In this document: in pieces, positions 9,843 to 18,719 of the stretch
How the letters are laid out: each line of letters begins with the position of its first letter
How positions within the stretch are numbered: the first letter of the stretch is position 1
Source of the DNA: Hypsibius dujardini
Lineage: Eukaryota; Tardigrada; Eutardigrada; Parachela; Hypsibiidae
Length of the DNA: 26,766 nt
Assembly (NCBI GenBank): GCA_001579985.1
Contig: LRSR01005483.1
Span: 1-26,766, forward strand
Direction of reading: 5' to 3'
Translations under genes and position numbers: made by a program
The notes under the pieces: generated by a model
Told to the model about the DNA's origin: nothing
Database searches by the model: none
What the model saw: only the letters and a program-made list of their open reading frames with translations

Positions 9843-10357
9843 AACGATTCTTAAGGATTAAATGATTGAACCAAACAAAAATCGAATTAAAACCCTCGTA
9901 GTTTTTTATCTCAGTTTTCATTTATGTTTGAAGTCATATTTACAAAAAATTAATAAAATCTGAATTTGAAATGAAAATTTGTCCACTTATTCGCTAAACT
10001 CTAGGGAACTTGAAATACGAAAAAAAAATTAAATTAAATCTAGTTCGTAACTAGTATTAAATAGATGGCAAAGAATCTGAAATCCTGGACGATAATTACC
10101 GATGAATTCTATGCGTTTTTAATACTTGAAAATTCGCGTCAATTTTGCTCCAGGCGAAATTCAGTGAAAACTGTTTGTGAATGTCATTTCAATACAAGTA
10201 CATGTTATGTTATTCGGGATTTCAAATATGAATTCCAAAATAATGAGGCACGAGTCTAATCAGGGAGACCGAGGATTTTGCTGTCTCGTAAGTCTCATTT
10301 AAAAAACGGAACTAATTTGGTTTTGTTAATGACGCAGCAATAATGTAAATATGGATT
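9843..10357. other. AT-rich spacer without a recognised gene
   Basis: The stretch is low complexity in places (poly-A and TTAAATT runs near 10018-10045). A 64-codon open frame at 10065-10259 has no recognisable feature. No gene is supported. Confidence 0.4.
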
Positions 10358-10556
10358 TGGAATTAAATTAAAAGGAATTAAAAGGTTTTAATTAAGGTTG
10401 GAATTAAAAGGGCTTAATTAAGGTTGGAATTAAAAGGGCTTTAATTAAGGTTGGAATTAAAAGGGTTTTAATTAAGGTTTTAATTAAAGGGTTAATTAAT
10501 GTTTTAATTAAAAGGGCTTTAATAAAGGTTTTAATTAAAGTTGGAATTAAAAGGTT
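10358..10556 (+). repeat. TTAATTAAGG minisatellite
   Basis: About seven degenerate units of the form GGAATTAAAAGGGCTTTAAT followed by TAAGGTT, near 27 bp per unit, with shortened units interspersed. Runs of TTAATTAA make it partly self-complementary. Confidence 0.85.
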
Positions 10557-11135
10557 TAGTTACTAATAAACTAAACTAAAAATTCTTAATAATTAATTTT
10601 TGGTTGACTATAAAAGCTTCAATGAGCTTTTGCTTAACGCACCGAGTTAAATGGACAACCTGTTGACCAGCCTGTTGAATCACGTTGAAAATGCTTTTTT
10701 ACCATACGCGGGTATATAATTCATCTTTGCCGAGAAATTGGCTTAACATGGTCGAATCGTTTGAGAAAGAAAAGCTGAAGTGGGGAGTAAATTGTCTCCA
10801 ATTGTATATTGACTACATTTTTCCCGTCCACAGTCATGGTCACGAGAAAGTCGATAAGAAAACAATGCCTGCAAAATTGGCCCAAAACAAGCAATGCGAC
10901 GTCTTACGTTACATAAGAACGCCGAGAATCACGGACCAAACTTGTGGTTTAGTTGAGTGAAGCCTGGCAGGTATTATTCTATTCTGCCTATAGTATGTGT
11001 CCAAGAAAAAAAAGGGCAACGAACAGATTGGCAAACAGACGACGGACCAGACAGACAGGTCCAATCCTTATGTAACTTTTTCCCTGGCACTTCCGCGGTA
11101 AGAAAATTAAATACAATTTCTTGCGCTGCCAACAG
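10557..11135. other. Spacer upstream of the polyserine gene
   Basis: Contains AT-rich sequence, an open frame at 10685-10960 with no recognisable domain, and a short GACAGACGACGGACCAGACAGACAGG tract near 11035-11060. No gene is supported. Confidence 0.4.
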
Positions 11136-11140
11136 AGCGA

Positions 11141-11148
11141 TATATAAA
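11141..11148 (+). promoter_or_regulatory. Candidate TATA box of the polyserine gene
   Basis: TATATAAA lies 129 bp upstream of the ATG at 11277. A start site about 30 bp downstream would leave a 5' UTR near 100 nt, a sensible arrangement for a highly expressed secreted-product gene. It is a sequence match only, with no initiator motif claimed. Confidence 0.45.
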
Positions 11149-11276
11149 TCGGAAAAGAATATAGCGAGACGGATAGTTTGGAGAATACATAACAGTTTTT
11201 TCGCAGAATTCAGAATAAACTTTTGACTGAAGTTTTTTTTCGTGGAACGAAAAGGTTTCCCATTAAAAGGTGAGCG

Positions 11277-13561
11277 ATGAACAAATCCATTTTATTGGCT
11301 GTGCTGGTCGCGGGGACGGCATGCGTCCTCTTCGTGGTGGCAGCCGAGCAACCAACACAAACCAACACCGGGAAACACCTCGTGAGGCAATCGATTTCGC
11401 AGCATCATGAGGACAAGACGCGTGCTGTCGTCGTGAAACGTCTCATCACGACCAGAAGTCGGAAAGTATTGTCTGTAAAACGACTGGCCCAGCCAAGTCC
11501 CCAGCGAGCGAGCGGTCGGGGTGTCTTCGGACCGGGTCCATCAGGAACAGCTACGGTTACTGTACCGAACGCTGGCACGATTACGCCCAATCCGGGTAAG
11601 AACTACAGACCTTAGTCGGTCATACTATTATTAAACAATGTTAAGGATCACGTCATTTACAAGTTAAAATAATTTCGGTGTGGTCGGTCGCTAAACGACC
11701 GTTTAGCGTTTAGCGACCGTCGGACTGTTTAGCGACTACGATCAAGTAGGACTTGGTCCTATTCTTGAAAGAACTATATTTAACTCCCTGTTTTATTACA
11801 TTAAAAAAAACTCGCAAGGCATTTTCTGTTTCAGTCGAACAATAACAATAAAAATAACAATAACTATTCGGATCAGCGCAGCGTGAGTTATAGCTGAAGG
11901 AAGCCGAGATCCCCCCCCCGACAAGGCTGTTCAGTGGGATAAAATGAAATAGTAATGCAGTACCGCTATCTCCCATTTAATTTCGGTCCCGCGATACTGC
12001 GGAAGCTTCGTCGCGCATTTGTAACACAAAACAATTGTTTTTAATATGTGCGTTTTGAGTTTGATGCAATACGAAAATGTCCCTAGATAGTTACAGACTA
12101 GCCAGTGCACTTGTGAGAATGGGAGAGAGTGCAATGCAGTTCATTTCGAACACTATTTCAAAAGAGCGTTTTTTAACCTAATTGTGATAAAGGTGCCAGA
12201 TGACCGCTTATCCGAGAATCATGAAAGCGATTTCCAAATATATACCAAACATTCAGACAATGAGACAAACAACAGACATTGAGACATAAACACAGACAGA
12301 TAGACAAACGGACATACATACAGACAGGCAGGCAGACGAACAGACAGATAAATAAGACGAGCATCATGAGAGACAGTCGGACAGACAGTCAGTTAGTCAA
12401 TCAGTTAGTCACGCAGCTGAGTCAGTCATTCAGTCAGCCAGTTGACTTTCAATATAGCAATTGCTCCGCTAATAACGAGATGTTTCAGGTGGGCCCACTT
12501 TTTCAACTCAGGCCACGATACCAGCAACACAGGATCCGTTATCATCCTCTTCTTCCTCATCAATTTCATCTTCATCAGCGTCGTCGTCCTCATCCAGTTC
12601 ATCCTATTCATCTGTGTCATCATCTTCTTCATCCGTATCTTCTACGTCATCGTCATCATCATCGTCATCAACTGCATCGTCGTCGTCTTCTCAGTCCTCG
12701 TCGTCGTCCTCTCAGTCATCGTCGTTATCATCATCAGCTGCACCGTCGGTGTCGTCTTCTCAATCATCTTCGTCATCATCATCTTCTTCAGCCTCTTCCT
12801 CCTCAAAGTCATCTTCTTCTTCGTCATCGTCGGTGTCGAAGACGTCATCATCTTCTTCTCGGTCCTCATCTTCATCCGATTCGTCTTCCTCGAAATCATC
12901 CTCCTCATCGTCGACATCATCATCCAAATCCTCTTCATCTACATCGTCTTCAGATTCTTCCTCATCGAAATCTTCATCCTCGTCATCAACCTCTTCTTCA
13001 AAATTATCCTCATCGTCATCTTCGTCGGATTACTCCTCGTCCACATCATCATCCAAATCCTCTTCATCTACATCGTCTTCAGATTCTTCCTCATCGAGAT
13101 CTTCATCCTCGTCATCAACCTCTTCTTCAAAATCATCCTCATCGTCATCTTCGTCGGATTACTCCTCGTCCACGTCGTCTTCTAAGTCATCTTCATCTAC
13201 ATCGTCTTCAGATTCTTCCTCATCGAGATCTTCATCCACGTCATCAACCTCTTCTTCAAAATCATCCTCATCGTCATCTTCGTCAGATTATTCCTCGTCA
13301 ACATCGTCTTCTAAGTCATCATCATCCTCTTCAAAATCAGAATCATCTTCATCAACGTCTTCATCCAAATCATCTTCTTCTACTTCATCCTCCAGCTCCT
13401 CGTCTTCGAAGTCATCATCTACGTCATCAACATCTTCTTCCAAATCTTCTACTTCATCGTCCTCGTCTGAATCTTCTTCCTCCAAGTCCTCCTCATCCAG
13501 TTCATCGTCGTCGTCGAAATCGTCCTCGTCTTCCTCGTCTTCATCTTCCCTTATTGGTTAG
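11277..13561 (+). CDS. Secreted polyserine repeat protein (two exons)
   Basis: Join 11277..11595, 12489..13561, predicted 463 aa. Exon 1 starts MNKSILLAVLVAGTACVLFV, a clear signal peptide with likely cleavage after A23. Residues 24-106 are basic and carry dibasic sites (K54R55, R62K63, K68R69), then a G/P/T-rich stretch (GRGVFGPGPSGTATVTVP) to NPG. Donor G|GTAAGA and acceptor TTTCAG|GT join in phase 1, giving GGPTFSTQATIPATQDP and then serine. Residues about 125-460 are serine by roughly four fifths, broken by single K, D, T, Y, E, R and Q, ending SSSLIG. Without splicing, exon 1 stops eight residues after NPG. Known analogues by composition are phosphorylated polyserine matrix or cement proteins (phosphophoryn, sandcastle-worm Pc-3) and sericins, but no homology is claimed. 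Likely role: an extracellular adhesive, coat or mineral/ion-binding product. The acceptor tract is weak, so the splice is the main uncertainty. Confidence 0.78.
11686..11718. repeat. Nested TTTAGCG hairpin
   Basis: GGTCGCTAAAC (11686-11696) is the exact inverse of GTTTAGCGACC (11708-11718). The inner CGCTAAAC / GTTTAGCG (11689-11696 / 11701-11708) gives an alternative stem. A further GTTTAGCGAC follows at 11727. It lies in the polyserine-gene intron. Confidence 0.8.
12258..12430 (+). repeat. GACA/CAGT simple-repeat tract in an intron
   Basis: Degenerate GACAGACA, GGCAGGCAGACGAACAGACA and CAGTCAGTTAGTCA units. Same class as the tract at 2499-2690. It sits just before the splice acceptor of the polyserine exon. 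Confidence 0.85.
12914..13300 (+). repeat. 129-nt (43-codon) tandem repeat inside the polyserine exon
   Basis: The landmark CATCGTCTTCAGATTCTTCC occurs at 12942, 13071 and 13200, an exact 129-nt spacing, and surrounding sequence matches almost base for base. Each unit encodes a block with SSSSTSSSDSSSS(K/R), then STSSSK, then SSDYSSSTSSSK. A more degenerate relative follows to about 13360. The period is a multiple of three, so copy-number change preserves the frame. Confidence 0.88.
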
Positions 13562-13905
13562 CGGCATTGTGTCATGAGTGCCACGACCATCACAACAACG
13601 GCTGCATTAATACATATTCTATAGCGACAGAGTAATAACAATTTTTATAACGCTAATCTTCGGTGATCTTCTCGGAGTTTCTTGTTCGAAATAATCTTTG
13701 AATTCATTCATATTCGCTGGCCATTTTTTTAGTCCTGAGACACGTTCTTTTGTGTCTTCGGCTTTAGTACTAAAACAGTTTAAAAGTTGCTCTAACTTGT
13801 TTTCTGGTACGCTTAATTCTAGAATGCCATAAAAATGTAACTCACTTCGCAAAGCAAGAGTTTGCAGACTTGGATGTGTATTGTACTATTAAAAACACAT
13901 CTAAC
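13562..13905. other. Spacer downstream of the polyserine gene
   Basis: No canonical AATAAA was found in the first 100 bp after the stop; TAATAACAATTTTTATAA near 13630 is the only AT-rich candidate region. A 77-codon minus frame (13619-13852) has no recognisable domain. Otherwise nothing is seen. Confidence 0.4.
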
Positions 13906-14650
13906 AAGGGAAGCGAACGGTAGCTGACACGTCGATCTGTCTGAATTTGTTGTTTCAATTAGTGAACTAAATTAATAGATTTTAGCAAAAAATTTCATCT
14001 GCAAACGAGCTCTGGTTTGAGCGGGAGAAAATTCGGAAGTTCCCCGATGGCTCCGCGGGTTTCCCATTCAATTCAACCGTTGATTGTTTGATTTATGCTC
14101 TAGCAAAATGCAATTTAATTTTTTTACCACTCTAACCCACACAAAACGTCGTTTTTTGAAAACGTTCGATTCAGAGATTTTTAACACTCTTCCACTCCAA
14201 ATTCGATTTGAAATCGATTGACATCAACAGAATCGTTTTTAGATGCCAGAGGGCGGAGTTATGGGCTAGTTTTAATCCAGGCTTCCGAGTGACGTTGCAG
14301 AAAGGATCCATAGTTCCGCCCCCTGTCATTCAAAAGAGATTCTGCTAATGTCAATCGATTCCAAATCGAATTTGGAGTGGAAGAGTGTTAAAAATCTTTG
14401 AATCGAACGTTTTCAAAAAACGAAGTTTGTGTGGGTTAGAGTGGTAAAAAAATTAAATTGAATTTTGCTAGAGCATCAAACAATTAACGGTTGAATAGAA
14501 TGGGAAACCCGCGGAGCCATCGGGGAACTTCCGAATTTTCTCCCGCTCAAACCAGAGCTCGCTTGCAAATGAAATTTTTTGCTGAAATCTATTAATTTAG
14601 TCCACTATTTGAAACAAAAAATTTAGACAGATCGGCGTGTCGCTTCCCTT
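13906..14650. repeat. Foldback element 1 (long inverted repeat)
   Basis: The left arm 13906-14265 and right arm 14308-14650 are inverted copies of each other, separated by about 42 bp. The tips share AAGGGAAGCGA. Internally both carry GAGCGGGAGAAAATTCGGAA, CCCCGATGGCTCCGCGGGTT, CCACTCTAACCCACACAAA and, next to the centre, AATCGATTGACAT and GGGCGGA. A few small indels differ between arms. No coding capacity and no obvious target-site duplication were found. It behaves like a foldback/MITE-type non-autonomous element. Confidence 0.9.
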
Positions 14651-15089
14651 AAAAGTTTGTAAAAATGACTCTTGCCAACAGTGGTACTCTCCTTGCGCAG
14701 GTATCTAATCGGTACAGTTTTCTGCCGATCACCTGTACGGTACTTAAATTGCAAACAACGAGCAGGGGAGCCCAATTTAAATACCGGTGTTACTTTATAC
14801 TAAAACGGAGACTAACATATTTGCAGTCTTTCAAAATTGTTTCACCAAGAACTATGATTGCTTTTTACAAGGGGAGTTCGAAATCAAACACTGTGTTTAA
14901 TATGAACTCTCTGAGTACCGGGCTGCATACACGTGTTCAATTTACAGATCATATTCGAATTCCGAGATTTGACTAGTTCTATTACAAAGCTTTAAAACAT
15001 GTCCTTTGTAGAGTTCTAGTACGGAGCGCATTTGTGCGCTATTCAGTGTAATTGGACAGGCTCTACCGAACGAGGGAGGAATTTAGGTC
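14651..15089. other. Spacer with an unsupported open frame
   Basis: A 103-codon plus frame begins at ATG 14665, just outside the foldback tip, but shows no signal, domain or membrane pattern. I cannot support it as a gene. Confidence 0.35.
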
Positions 15090-15215
15090 AGTTGTGGGAG
15101 TTGTGGGGGTTATAGGATTATAGTAGTTATGGGAATTATAAAATTTAGAGGAATCAGGGTAGTTATGGGAGCAATGGGATTTATGGGTGTTATAGGAGTT
15201 ATGAGATTAATGAAT
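15088..15215 (-). repeat. AACTCC-type satellite, tract 3 (inverted)
   Basis: GTTATGGGAGTTATAGGAGT-type repetition, the reverse-strand form of the AACTCC tracts at 2700 and 20935. It is shorter and more degenerate than those two. Confidence 0.75.
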
Positions 15216-15299
15216 AAAATATATAAGCCACTTTGCAAAAAACAGCGCCTGTGCTGCTTTAGTTCATTACTAGCTAGGCAACTTGATTACACTCACCCG

Positions 15300-16160
15300 A
15301 AATAACGTTGTGAATCGATTGGCATCAGCCGAATTTTGATCAGAGATCAGGGGGCGGAGCTAGAGCGTTTTGATTGGTCGTTTGATCATATCACTCAGGT
15401 TAAGATAGATTTGACCATCTCCGACCCAAAACAATACTCTGAACCCATTAAAATAAACCAAAGTTCGATGGAATATTAGGGGCGGAGCTACAGCGTTCTG
15501 ATTGTTTATTTAATCACAATACTCAATTTAAATATATTTGCCTATTTGTGAACCAAAATATTGATTTGAATTGAGTGGCATAGGTCGTTACGCTCGCTCG
15601 CGCTCAGATCATTCGTCCGATTGAGTCGTTTGGCCTAACTTGATGCTTGATTGATTGATTCACTGGGTAACAGTATCAACGCTGCCATTCTCTTGTGGCC
15701 TTAAACCTATGCGTGATGGGTCACCTCGCGAGGGCTCGTTCGCTTCGTTCGCGCACCCACGCTCGGCGCCCCATCACTCATGGAAATCTGAGTCTGTGAT
15801 GCCGTTCAAATCCCATCGCCAGTGGCGCCGTTCAAAGCACATTTACAGATGTTGCCATTGAAATACGGTAACGGTTTCAACGCTGCCATAAAATATTGTT
15901 TGGGTCAGAAATGTTCAAAATTATTTTAATCTGGGTGCTGTGACTAAACGGTCATTCATAATGCTGTAGCTCCGCCCCCTGATCTTGAGTTGAAATTCGG
16001 CCGATGTCAATCGATTGGAAATATTGCTTTGAGTCAGAAAGAGGCAAATTTACTTCAACTTTAGTGCTGTGGGCAAACGACCAATCAGAGCGCTGTAATT
16101 CCCCCTAATTCCGATCGGAATTTGACTAATGCCAATCGATTCCGAATAACGTTTTGAGTC
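15300..16160. repeat. Foldback element 2 with dimeric arms
   Basis: Left arm about 15300-15575, right arm about 15890-16160, inverted. Each arm is itself two head-to-tail units of about 127 bp: unit boundaries (CAAAAC-type motif) fall at 15300, 15427 and 15553 on the left and at 15902, 16031 and 16157 on the right. The unit consensus includes ATCGATTGRCATC, GATCAGGGGGCGGAGCTACA, GCGTTCTGATTGGTCGTTT and, at the joint, TTTCTGACYCAAA. The 300-bp centre is GC-richer and repeats GGTAACRGTWTCAACGCTGCC (15666, 15869) in direct orientation. No coding capacity is evident. Confidence 0.8.
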
Positions 16161-16620
16161 AGAAATAATTACAGTTTCTGAAATCTGAATACCCTCCCTA
16201 AACCAAGGCGTAACCACTAAATCCGGGTTCTATCTCAAACATTCGAAAGTTCATTGCTCTTTAAAATTAATACGAACCCCAATGAAAATATTTACTCTAA
16301 AAGTATATCGAAGAGTGCATCGGGGAGCACATCTGGAAATGTAAATTTACTCGCGCAAAAGTCCTGTTATTTTTCCCAAATATACTCTCCTCGTCTAAAA
16401 ATTCCACCCCGGCAAATTTACTCGGCTGGGCCAAACGGTTCCAGAAGGGCAAATTTACTACTGTAACAAGAAAAAATATTCCCGCACTTTAAAATTACTC
16501 ACGGGGTAAAAAAAACAGCCGGTACAAAACTAGAGGCTACATTTCTACCGGAATTATATTCTACAGCACGAAACTTGAACATCTGCGAATTAATCTCTTA
16601 TTTTTAATTGTTTAAAAAAA
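16161..16620. other. Spacer with scattered GCAAATTTACT motifs
   Basis: AAATTTACTC/T occurs several times between about 16340 and 16460 (and at 16046 inside the foldback), without a fixed period. No gene is seen. Confidence 0.4.
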
Positions 16621-16624
16621 TCAA

Positions 16625-16797
16625 CTAATCCGCGCCCCAATCGGCTGCCTCGTCAATCTGGTTTTCGGCGTGAAAACGGGCGATGCGTCCAGTAAACGAC
16701 TTGGTCCACTCCTTGGTGAGATCGGACTTCGACTTCGTTTCAATAAGCCACTCGGGTTCGTCGGATTTCTTTGAGTGACGAAAGTCGACCAGGTGCT
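16625..16797 (-). CDS. Terminal exon of an unrecognised gene
   Basis: On the minus strand a strong acceptor (CTTTTTTTCTTCAG|AG) opens a frame reading HLVDFRHSKKSDEPEWLIET, then KSKSDLTKEWTKSFTGRIAR, then FHAENQIDEAADWGAD and TAG. The composition is that of a soluble, charged eukaryotic protein C-terminus, unlike the shadow frames around it, and the stop is followed by an A/T-rich 3' region. The preceding exon would end with one base of a split codon. I searched upstream to about 18100 and found no exon I would defend, so the gene is either large-introned or a stranded fragment. I do not recognise the family. Confidence 0.5.
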
Positions 16798-18178
16798 CTG
16801 AAGAAAAAAAGATGTGCTGAATGACGAAATTATGGCGGCAGTAATCCGAGGGCGCACTTTTTCGATCCTCTCCAGGTAAATAAAAATTATTTCGTTGGCT
16901 GAGCCTGGAAATCTATTGAGGAAGAGACGTTCAGTTAGCAGTGTACGCCGCCAATTGATTGCTTGATTAGCAACGATTTAACTTTTAAACAGTAGATTGA
17001 TCGCTTGATTGGTCAGGTTTTTTTCTATCATCAGTTCCCAACTAATTGATTGCTTGATTAACAAAGTATTAACAAAACATTCAGGCTATTCCGCAAAAGA
17101 TTGATCGATTGATTGATTGATTTGAAAAAGACTTTCAAGCTCAGCCGGCGAAATCATTTTTATTATTTGTTACATAAATGGGTCTTTGAGAAAAAAAAAT
17201 ATAGAGTAATTTTGAAATCTGCCTCTCAAAATCTTCCCACGTGAGAAGCTTTTACCTTCCCTCTCCTGTGATCTATTCATTGGCCCAAAAACGACTGGGG
17301 AATGCAGTCGTTCCTCTCGGGACCAGATGCGACAAAAGTTTTTAGTGCTAGAACTCGTGGCTTGGGCATTTTAAAGTTGGGGAAGATGAGGAAAATAATA
17401 TGGGAAAATTAACAGCCGTTGTAATTCAAAAAGCAAGATGTCTGACAGATTGAGAGTGTTTGTGTTGAGGTTCATTGTTCAGTGAATCAAAACCACAAAG
17501 GCATCCACGCTTTAAGTCCGCTGAATCACTGGCATTGCCTACCTTTGTTCAATGCTGCAGTATGAGCTACGGATCGCTGTATATAAAGCCGAATCTACGA
17601 TTACAGTGTTTTCGCCTACGGACCTTTTCCAGACCCCCTCCGTACTGGACGCAGGGGGGTGGGGGATGGGTGGAGCATGGAGGGGAATGTAAAACTGGAT
17701 AACTAATTTATTTGTTTACTTTTGGTTTATTTAAAAAAAAATTAAATTGTTGAATTTGTCATGGCCATGCACAGCCGAAATAACAAAAGACGAATTCTAA
17801 CAGGTTCCGTCCAACTTGATTTTATACGGTTTGTCACTTTTAATCTTCTTGTTTGCATTTTGTGGTTTTAAACAAAGTGCGAAAGTCTGTTCGAGATATA
17901 AAAATGTACACGTTGGGTATAATTGCCTTCTGCCGGAAGGCATTTTTCTCCCGAAAGGCATTGAGTGGATAAATTTGCACTTGCGGATGTACCGGAGGTA
18001 GTTTTCTTACCCAGGAAGAGTAAAATTTGCCCTTAAGCAGCAAGATTTTACACCTCAATTTGTACGTCGAGTAAAACGGGAGGGCATCGGTTCCAGATTA
18101 TCATTGGGGGAACGAACGACTTTGGGCAGCACGTACATCTCATGACGACACATGAAGACATATACAATTGCAAATAAT
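16798..18178. other. Spacer with short repeats, no gene supported
   Basis: ATTGATTGCTTGATT-type sequences recur near 16955, 16993 and 17044, and a GATT microsatellite lies at 17103-17121. On the minus strand MPKPRVLALKTFVASGPERN begins at an ATG near 17370 and stops after 30 codons; it may be a first exon but nothing joins to it convincingly. TATATAAA occurs at 17579. Nothing else is seen. Confidence 0.4.
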
Positions 18179-18517
18179 TCATTGAATCCTGTAACAACCA
18201 TAACTCCTGGTTGCTGAGTTGGTATTTGGATCAATCATTGATACTCGCGAAACGTGAGACCCATTGGGGGCCCCGTCGTTCTTTATTAAGACTGTAGATC
18301 CATTCGTTGATTTTCCTGCTATCTGCACCATCTCTCTCAACTGGGTTTTCGGGTCAATTGAGGAACGTTCCTGCCATCCCATCACTAAGACGAGTCCTGG
18401 CTTATCTTTTCCACATGTCCCCATGTCATCATAATTAACCACAGTTCTGGTGTTGTCAATGCTGGAGAAAACACTGGTCGCACACGATGCAACATATCTT
18501 GAAACTTCCTGTTTCAT
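18179..18517 (-). CDS. Hypothetical protein, 112 aa, single frame
   Basis: ATG at 18517 (MKQEVSRYVASCATSVFSSI) runs uninterrupted to a stop at 18179 through GKDKPGLVLVMGWQERSSID and LIKNDGAPNGSHVSRVSMID. Amino-acid composition is balanced, with no low-complexity bias, which is unusual among frames in this region. Just upstream (about 18530-18600) another frame reads SPDEKNFKLLLSDRRVQENQ before a stop, so the ORF may be the 3' part of a longer sequence broken by a frameshift. No signal peptide and no domain recognised. It could be a real small gene, an exon, or the remains of a mobile-element ORF. Confidence 0.35.
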   Translation of the reverse strand: MKQEVSRYVASCATSVFSSIDNTRTVVNYDDMGTCGKDKPGLVLVMGWQERSSIDPKTQLREMVQIAGKSTNGSTVLIKNDGAPNGSHVSRVSMIDPNTNSATRSYGCYRIQ

Positions 18518-18719
18518 TTGACATACGCTCCAAGATTACATAATACCTTCTTGATTTTCCTGTACTCTCCGGTCACTAAGAAGTAGCTTGAAATTCTTCT
18601 CATCAGGACTGTTATGATGTGTGGAATATTTCCATTTTGTCGGACTGATACTTTCGGCTTTTTTCTAGACATATTTTTTTATTCCTATTCAAGGCGAACT
18701 ACTACCAATTATCCGTGTT

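Larger units (their letters stand above)
11596..12488 (+). other. Intron of the polyserine gene
   Basis: 893 bp, GTAAGA to TTTCAG. It contains a TTTAGCG hairpin (11686-11718), a run of C at about 11911-11919 and a GACA simple-repeat tract (12258-12430). Open frames inside it are not supported as genes. An ATTAAA at 11630 could serve as a polyadenylation signal for an unspliced short form ending at 11615. Confidence 0.65.

Noticed and set aside
11277-11615. Exon 1 of the polyserine gene as a stand-alone 112-aa secreted peptide
   Set aside because: Possible as an unspliced form, but the GTAAGA donor in phase with the serine exon gives a better model; kept only as an alternative.
12442-13185. 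247-codon hydrophobic I/F/V-rich frame over the same exon
   Set aside because: The third frame of the same triplet-biased DNA (ATC, TTC, GTC). It mimics membrane helices but shows no loops with normal composition.
12642-13485. Minus-strand frames, acidic (E/D-rich) and M/K/T-rich, opposite the serine tract
   Set aside because: Complement of serine codons gives GA-rich codons for E and D. The serine frame has a signal peptide, splice sites and a natural stop; the antisense frames have none.
12279-13577. 432-codon plus frame rich in H, P, L and R over the polyserine exon
   Set aside because: It is the shifted reading of TCN-rich codons (CAT, CTC, CTT); it stays open because of composition, has no signal or splice logic, and begins inside a GACA microsatellite.
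15088-15215. Possible CRISPR-like array of short repeats
   Set aside because: The repeats are degenerate hexamer-based satellite without unique spacers, and the genome is plainly eukaryotic.
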